The translations under genes were made by a program, and so were the position numbers. From positions 1-64,000 of the forward strand of contig CAXAZF010000004.1 of the NCBI GenBank assembly GCA_963973455.1: a stretch of 64,000 nt of DNA. Direction: 5' to 3'. Shown one piece after another: positions 59,527 to 64,000 of the stretch. The notes under the pieces are model-generated. The model searched no databases. It saw nothing but the letters and a program-made list of their open reading frames with translations, and was not told where the DNA came from. Numbering within the stretch: the stretch's first letter is position 1; each line of letters begins with the position of its first letter. This DNA comes from Marixanthomonas sp002364245. Its GTDB lineage: Bacteria > Bacteroidota > Bacteroidia > Flavobacteriales > Flavobacteriaceae.

Positions 59527-61146
59527 TTATTTCTTTATAAACTTATAGCTTACATTTTGTTGTTCTAACTTAAACTGAATAAAATAAACACCACTTTTTA
59601 ATGATTTAACATTTAAAGTGTTTTCTGAAGATATTTTAGTATTTAAAACTGTTTTTCCGGTAATGTCCACGATGCGTGTCGGAGTATTTTCCAGTCCTTT
59701 TCGAGAAATGTATAACGTAGAAGTAGTTGGGTTTGGATACACAGTTACAAGATCAACGTCATTTTCTCCAATTGAAAGTGGAAAATCCCCTTCATTAATT
59801 TCATGTAGGGTGTTGATATCAGGATTAATTATTTCGTCAATAGTTCCAGAAGGCCACGTAATGCGCATTCTGTCAATTTCAGTGCTTGTTCCTATGCCAA
59901 AATGTGCCGTAAGACTGTTCATGTGACTAAAACCTTGACCTGAACGTACTTCGCGCATTTGTTCTCCCCATTCACCATATATATCGATATGGGCACCAAT
60001 TCCATTCTTGTTGCTTTCTTTTCCTTTTAAAATCAGCTTTACCCAATTGTTATTGCTTGTTCCTTCATTAATCCATAGCTGCCCGTCATTTACAACGTCC
60101 AGAAAGCCATCGTTGTTCAAATCTGCAATAGCACCTTCATCAAAAGGAAGATCCATTCCGGTAAAAGTCATATTCCCGTTGTTTATATATAGTTCTTTAG
60201 ACAATTCAGAAAATATATCTACAAAACCATCATTGTTAAAGTCAGCTGCTTGGTTCTCCCATGCTCCTAAATCGGTTGGGTTAATTCCTGAACTTTCAAT
60301 AATATCAGTGAAATTTCCTGAGCCATCATTTTCCATAAGACGATTTTGAAAATCATGGTTTACAATAAAGGCGTCAAAATCGCCATCGTTATCAAAATCC
60401 TCAAAAACGGTTGCCCAAGATTGTGCGTTGTCTTTCATTCCAATATCTTCAGCATTTTCAGTATAGGTGCCATCACCGTTATTAGTGTACATAGCATTGT
60501 CACGTTCAGGGTCTCCTGGGCTGGAACCACCACGGCATTTAGTTAAATACATATCGGTATCGCCATCGTTATCATAATCTACCCATATAGCCGCATAGTT
60601 TCCGGGAAGGTCAATAGTTTCAATCAAGGATTGGTCTAAAGTCATATTCCCGTGGCCATCGTTTCGGTAGGGATGACTCAAATCTACATCATGACACACA
60701 AAAGAGTCTAAATCACCATCGTTGTCAATGTCTGCCATAGTAGAACGTTGCGAGAAAATATATTCGGTATGCGAAGTATCTTCGGTATAACTTGTGCCAT
60801 CCTCATTGGCCATTAAAAAAGATACTCGTGAACTATTGCCCAATACAAGGTCGTTGTAACCATTTCCGTCCAAATCGCCTGCTGCTACGCTCCAATTTGG
60901 AGGGTTCTCAATGGTCATATTATACATAGTGGATTGAAAGCTACCATCTGCTTGTTGATAATCTATACCTACGCCGCTGCTTGATATGCGCACATAATCG
61001 TCTAAATTATCCCCGTTCATATCGACAGCACATTCTGATGTATCAGGAAATGAATCGATGAGGTCGGATTGGTTTATAAATGAAACTTGACCAAAAATAC
61101 CAAGTGTAGTCAATAAAAAGATGCTGAGGAGTAGTGTTGTTTTCAT
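59527..61146 (-). CDS. FG-GAP/VCBS repeat protein with UnbV region and T9SS sorting domain
   Basis: 539 residues with a signal peptide (cleavage after IFGQ). Repeats of the form DxDGDxD (ADIDNDGDLDSF, DYDNDGDTDMY, DFDNDGDFDAF, DFNNDGFVDIF, DLNNDGFLDVV) are calcium-binding propeller blades at ~40-350. ASPIC/UnbV motif follows at ~385-440 (GIGAHIDIYGEW ... GIGTSTEIDRMRITWPSGTID). The C-terminus is a type A sorting domain (VYPNPTTSTLYI ... KSLKSGVYFIQFKL ... YKFIKK). It is predicted T9SS cargo of unknown binding function. Confidence 0.9.
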   Translation of the reverse strand: MKTTLLLSIFLLTTLGIFGQVSFINQSDLIDSFPDTSECAVDMNGDNLDDYVRISSSGVGIDYQQADGSFQSTMYNMTIENPPNWSVAAGDLDGNGYNDLVLGNSSRVSFLMANEDGTSYTEDTSHTEYIFSQRSTMADIDNDGDLDSFVCHDVDLSHPYRNDGHGNMTLDQSLIETIDLPGNYAAIWVDYDNDGDTDMYLTKCRGGSSPGDPERDNAMYTNNGDGTYTENAEDIGMKDNAQSWATVFEDFDNDGDFDAFIVNHDFQNRLMENDGSGNFTDIIESSGINPTDLGAWENQAADFNNDGFVDIFSELSKELYINNGNMTFTGMDLPFDEGAIADLNNDGFLDVVNDGQLWINEGTSNNNWVKLILKGKESNKNGIGAHIDIYGEWGEQMREVRSGQGFSHMNSLTAHFGIGTSTEIDRMRITWPSGTIDEIINPDINTLHEINEGDFPLSIGENDVDLVTVYPNPTTSTLYISRKGLENTPTRIVDITGKTVLNTKISSENTLNVKSLKSGVYFIQFKLEQQNVSYKFIKK

Positions 61147-61210
61147 AATAGTAAGAAATTGAGTTCTTAAAATTATAGAAAATAATTGATAAGCAATAGC
61201 TTAGGTTAAA

Positions 61211-61975
61211 TTATTGCTCTTTTATTTGAACCTCTCTTATTTTTTTGAATAGATCTGAAGAATAAACAAAGTTAGTTACATCTTCGTTGTCGGTTTTGAA
61301 AATCTCTTGGTTGGTGCCTTGCCAAACTAATTTTCCCTCTTTTAGAAGAACAACCTTTTCGCCAATTTCCATAACCGAATTCATATCATGAGTTACCACA
61401 ACTGTTGTAATATCATACTCATGGGTAATTTCCTGAATTAAATTGTCAATCAGGGTAGCTGTCTTAGGGTCTAAACCAGAGTTGGGCTCGTCACAAAACA
61501 AGTATTTTGGACGGTTTACAATGGCACGGGCAATAGATACCCTTTTTTGCATTCCCCCAGAAATTTCAGCAGGAAATTTTTTATTTACGTTCTCAAGGTT
61601 TACACGGGAAAGTACTTCGTTTACCCGTTCTAGCATTTCGCTTTTCTTTTGTTTTGAAAACATCCGTAGTGGAAACATGACATTTTCTTCAATATTCATG
61701 GAGTCGAACAAAGCACCTCCTTGAAAAAGCATACCTATGTCTTCGCGTAGTGCTCTTTGTTGGTCATCGTCCATATCCTGTATGGCACTTTCTTCATAAT
61801 AAATGCGTCCTTTTTCAGGTTTAAAAAGGCCTAAAAGACATTTGAGCATAACGGTTTTTCCGCTACCACTTTGACCAATAATAAGATTTGTCTTCCCTTT
61901 ATCGAAGGTGGTGGAAATTCCTTTTAAAATTTCTTCATCACCAAAACTCTTATGGATGTCTTCTACTTTTATCAT
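61211..61975 (-). CDS. MlaF-type ABC transporter ATP-binding protein
   Basis: 254 residues from the ATG at 61975; the longer frame from 62035 only runs back into the permease gene. Walker A GQSGSGKTV, signature SGGMQKRV, Walker B YLFCDEPNSGLD and the H-loop VVTHDMNSV are present. With the MlaE-like permease it should move phospholipids or similar lipids across the envelope. Its ATG overlaps the TGA of the permease gene (ATGA), so the two are translationally coupled. Confidence 0.92.
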   Translation of the reverse strand: MIKVEDIHKSFGDEEILKGISTTFDKGKTNLIIGQSGSGKTVMLKCLLGLFKPEKGRIYYEESAIQDMDDDQQRALREDIGMLFQGGALFDSMNIEENVMFPLRMFSKQKKSEMLERVNEVLSRVNLENVNKKFPAEISGGMQKRVSIARAIVNRPKYLFCDEPNSGLDPKTATLIDNLIQEITHEYDITTVVVTHDMNSVMEIGEKVVLLKEGKLVWQGTNQEIFKTDNEDVTNFVYSSDLFKKIREVQIKEQ

Positions 61976-62712
61976 GAGCTTAAAAGGAGTTGGGTTATTA
62001 CATAGTTTGCAAGGATAATAAGGACACTGGTCCAAACAAAGGAATTTGTACTGGCCTTCCCAACTTCAAGTGCACCACCTTTCATATAATATCCTTGCCA
62101 AGAAGGAACCGTAGCTAAGATAAAAGCAAAAACAAATGTTTTTAAAAATGCATAAAATAGGTGATAGGGTATAAATGAATCCTGTAATCCTTCAATAAAA
62201 GCCGTGGATGAGGTGAAACCGCCATATACACCTGCTAACCAGCCACCAAAAATTCCTAAAAACATAGAAATTGCTATTACAAACGGGTAAAATAATAGAG
62301 CGACTATCTTTGGAAATACTAAATAATTCAATGAATTTATTCCCATTACTTCTAAGGCGTCTATTTGTTCTGTAACACGCATAGAACCAATACTCGACGT
62401 AATAAAAGACCCTACCTTACCAGCCATAATTATAGAAATAAAAGTTGGTGAAAATTCCAGTATTACCGATTGCCGAGTAGCAAAACCAATAAGGGATTCT
62501 GGTATTAATGGATTGGTCATATTTAGCGCTGTTTGTATAGCTACAACACCACCAACAAAGAAAGATATAAATGCAACAATCCCTAACGAGTCGATTATCA
62601 AATCGTCAATCTCTTTAAAAATAAGTTCTCGTAGCACTGACCTCTTGGTAAAGCTCCCGAAAACCTTTTTAATCATTACAAAATAGGAACCAATATCATG
62701 TAGATACTTCAT
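61972..62712 (-). CDS. MlaE-type ABC transporter permease
   Basis: 246 residues with about five or six membrane segments. The family signature GSMRVTEQIDALEVMG is present, with the start region LIIDSLGIVAFISFFVGGVVAIQTA. The usual MlaD (MCE) partner is not in this window; it may be encoded elsewhere. It overlaps the ATP-binding gene by four bases. Confidence 0.92.
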   Translation of the reverse strand: MKYLHDIGSYFVMIKKVFGSFTKRSVLRELIFKEIDDLIIDSLGIVAFISFFVGGVVAIQTALNMTNPLIPESLIGFATRQSVILEFSPTFISIIMAGKVGSFITSSIGSMRVTEQIDALEVMGINSLNYLVFPKIVALLFYPFVIAISMFLGIFGGWLAGVYGGFTSSTAFIEGLQDSFIPYHLFYAFLKTFVFAFILATVPSWQGYYMKGGALEVGKASTNSFVWTSVLIILANYVITQLLLSS

Positions 62713-62790
62713 AAGCGTTTAAGATACTGCTAAAGTAACAAAATTCAATGAGTGTTTCTCTTAAAATGAGCAAGGGATCTTTAAATTGTC

Positions 62791-63888
62791 TTATTCTAAA
62801 AGTAACTGTTTCATTTTAGTATATATTTCAGTGTTTTCATAAATGCCGTTAAAAAATTCAGCACCTGGACCTTTTGCAAAAACAGGAACCATTGTTGAGG
62901 AATGACCGCCAGTTGAAAATGTTGGATTGAGTTTATTATAATCACCACCGTCTGAAGCTAAGGTAAACCCGCCAGTTTCGTGGTCTGCGGTTACAATTAC
63001 CAATGTTTCTTCGTTTGTTTTGGCATAATCGAGAGCTACGCCAATTGTTTTGTCAAAATCAATTAATTCGCCAATTAAATAATCGGCTTCGTTTGAGTGT
63101 CCGCCCCAATCTATCTGAGATCCTTCTATCATTAAAAAGAATCCTTCCTCGCTTTTTGCTAATTTTTCAAGAGCTAATTGTGCCGCATTTGGTAGAAAAT
63201 CACCACGTCCATCTATTTTTTTGGGCATACCGTCTTCAGCTAATAAAATAGCTTCTTTTTTTTCTGAAATTGTAGTTGGCAATTTATCAGTATACACTTG
63301 AAACCCATTACTTTCTAACTCAGAATATAGATTACGACCATCTTTTCTGTTATTAAAAAATTTCTGTCCTCCACCCGCAAAAAAGTCAACTTCGCTAGTA
63401 GGCATGAATGCAGCGATATCCTCATACTGTCTTCGTAGCTTAACGTGTGCGTAAAAACTTGCTGGGGTTGCGTGCACTATGGAAGAGGTAGCAATTAAAC
63501 CAGTGCTCAAGCCTTTTTTTGAAACTTCTTCAAGTAAAGTGGGAACTGGTATAGTATCATTATTAACACCTATGGCACCGTTGTATGTCTTGATGCCAGA
63601 TGCAAATGCCGTAGCTCCAGCGGCTGAATCGGTAATTACATCGCTAGAAGAAGCCGTTTTTATCAATCCAATGGTTGAGAAACGTTCAAAATTTGAAGGT
63701 TGATCGTTAAAGAATAAGCTTGATGAAACCTGGCTTAAGCCCATTCCGTCACCAATTAATAGAATGATGTTTTTAGGTTTTTTGCTTGATGAAGTAGATG
63801 AAAGGTTGTTATCTTTTACTTGAACGGAAACACAGCTACTAAATATAAAAAGTAGGCTTGCTGAAAGGAATAGGGATGCTTTTTTCAT
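62791..63888 (-). CDS. alkaline phosphatase family lipoprotein
   Basis: 365 residues with lipobox FIFSSC (Cys about 19). Seen: IILLIGDGMG (metal-binding Asp47), TDSAAGATAFASG with the nucleophile S88, VHATPASFYAH, IDWGGHSNEA and VTADHETGG with later metal ligands, and TGGHSSTMVPVFAKGPGAE near the end. It is shorter than E. coli PhoA (~450) but has every key motif. It is likely an outer-membrane-associated phosphomonoesterase for phosphate scavenging. A CAAAAATA at 63912-63919 could be its -7 box in reverse. Confidence 0.92.
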   Translation of the reverse strand: MKKASLFLSASLLFIFSSCVSVQVKDNNLSSTSSSKKPKNIILLIGDGMGLSQVSSSLFFNDQPSNFERFSTIGLIKTASSSDVITDSAAGATAFASGIKTYNGAIGVNNDTIPVPTLLEEVSKKGLSTGLIATSSIVHATPASFYAHVKLRRQYEDIAAFMPTSEVDFFAGGGQKFFNNRKDGRNLYSELESNGFQVYTDKLPTTISEKKEAILLAEDGMPKKIDGRGDFLPNAAQLALEKLAKSEEGFFLMIEGSQIDWGGHSNEADYLIGELIDFDKTIGVALDYAKTNEETLVIVTADHETGGFTLASDGGDYNKLNPTFSTGGHSSTMVPVFAKGPGAEFFNGIYENTEIYTKMKQLLLE

Positions 63889-64000
63889 TATAAATTCTAA
63901 ATTTAAAACATCAAAAATACATAGAATCTAATACCTTTAAGTTATTGAAAGGTTATAAAATTTTCTTTTTAATTCCATTCCAACGAAGTTTCCTGATAAA

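Noticed and set aside
61976..62035. Longer MlaF frame from 62035
   Set aside because: It overlaps the permease gene by 64 bases; the ATGA overlap at 61972-61975 is the usual coupled start.

Overview
The window is a 64 kb chromosomal segment from a member of the Flavobacteriaceae (phylum Bacteroidota), probably marine or environmental. The evidence is the low GC content, promoters of the Bacteroidota form (TTG, then 18-20 bases, then TAnnTTTG), many secreted proteins ending in a type IX secretion (T9SS) sorting domain, and the gliding/T9SS block gldJ-porU-porV-cdd-pdhA-pdhC. No phage, insertion sequence, CRISPR array, rRNA or replication origin was seen.

Layout. 1-6.5 kb: three exported proteins on the minus strand, two of which share a VGINTTTPN mature N-terminus, among short tandem repeats. 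6.7-9.8 kb: PLP-dependent deaminase, LysM glucosaminidase, hemL. 9.9-18 kb: two small exported proteins, a diheme FN3 lipoprotein, lysS, a tiny Pmp3-family gene with a lipoprotein, another lipoprotein, and a T9SS-exported reprolysin-like protease. 18.2-27.9 kb: lipB, a lipoprotein, a 51-codon ORF, a hybrid two-component sensor/AraC regulator, a large lipoprotein, a leaderless aspzincin-like peptidase and rnhB. 28-40.7 kb: porin, acyl-CoA dehydrogenase, anmK, glutamate-type dehydrogenase, nhaD, the exbB-exbD-tonB energy-transduction set, folC and a class A PBP. 40.8-42.2 kb: two tRNA-Val genes flanking a YitT protein. 42.2-55.6 kb: murF, two tandem gldJ copies, and divergently porU, porV, cdd, pdhA and the E2 gene. 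55.7-63.9 kb: SDR, SprT-like protein, mannose-1-phosphate guanylyltransferase, DUF389 protein, a VCBS/UnbV T9SS cargo, an MlaF-MlaE lipid transporter pair and an alkaline phosphatase.

How the genes work together. PorU and PorV form the surface end of the T9SS, and GldJ is needed to stabilise the gliding/T9SS machinery. At least three genes here (2.5-5.6, 15.8-18.1 and 59.5-61.1 kb) encode cargo with the C-terminal domain that PorU removes. ExbB/ExbD/TonB, NhaD, the porin and MlaEF serve envelope energetics, ion balance and lipid transport. murF, PBP1A, anmK and the LysM glucosaminidase serve wall synthesis and recycling.

Most of the window is ordinary flavobacterial core. The points most worth a second look are the tandem gldJ duplication, the cytoplasmic-looking aspzincin-like peptidase with Glu where the third zinc ligand is normally Asp and an operator-like palindrome upstream, the conserved uncharacterised C-terminal domain of the first surface protein, folC lacking a standard start codon at its homologous N-terminus, and the structured repeat inside the exbD-tonB gap. 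I found no clear new multi-gene system.
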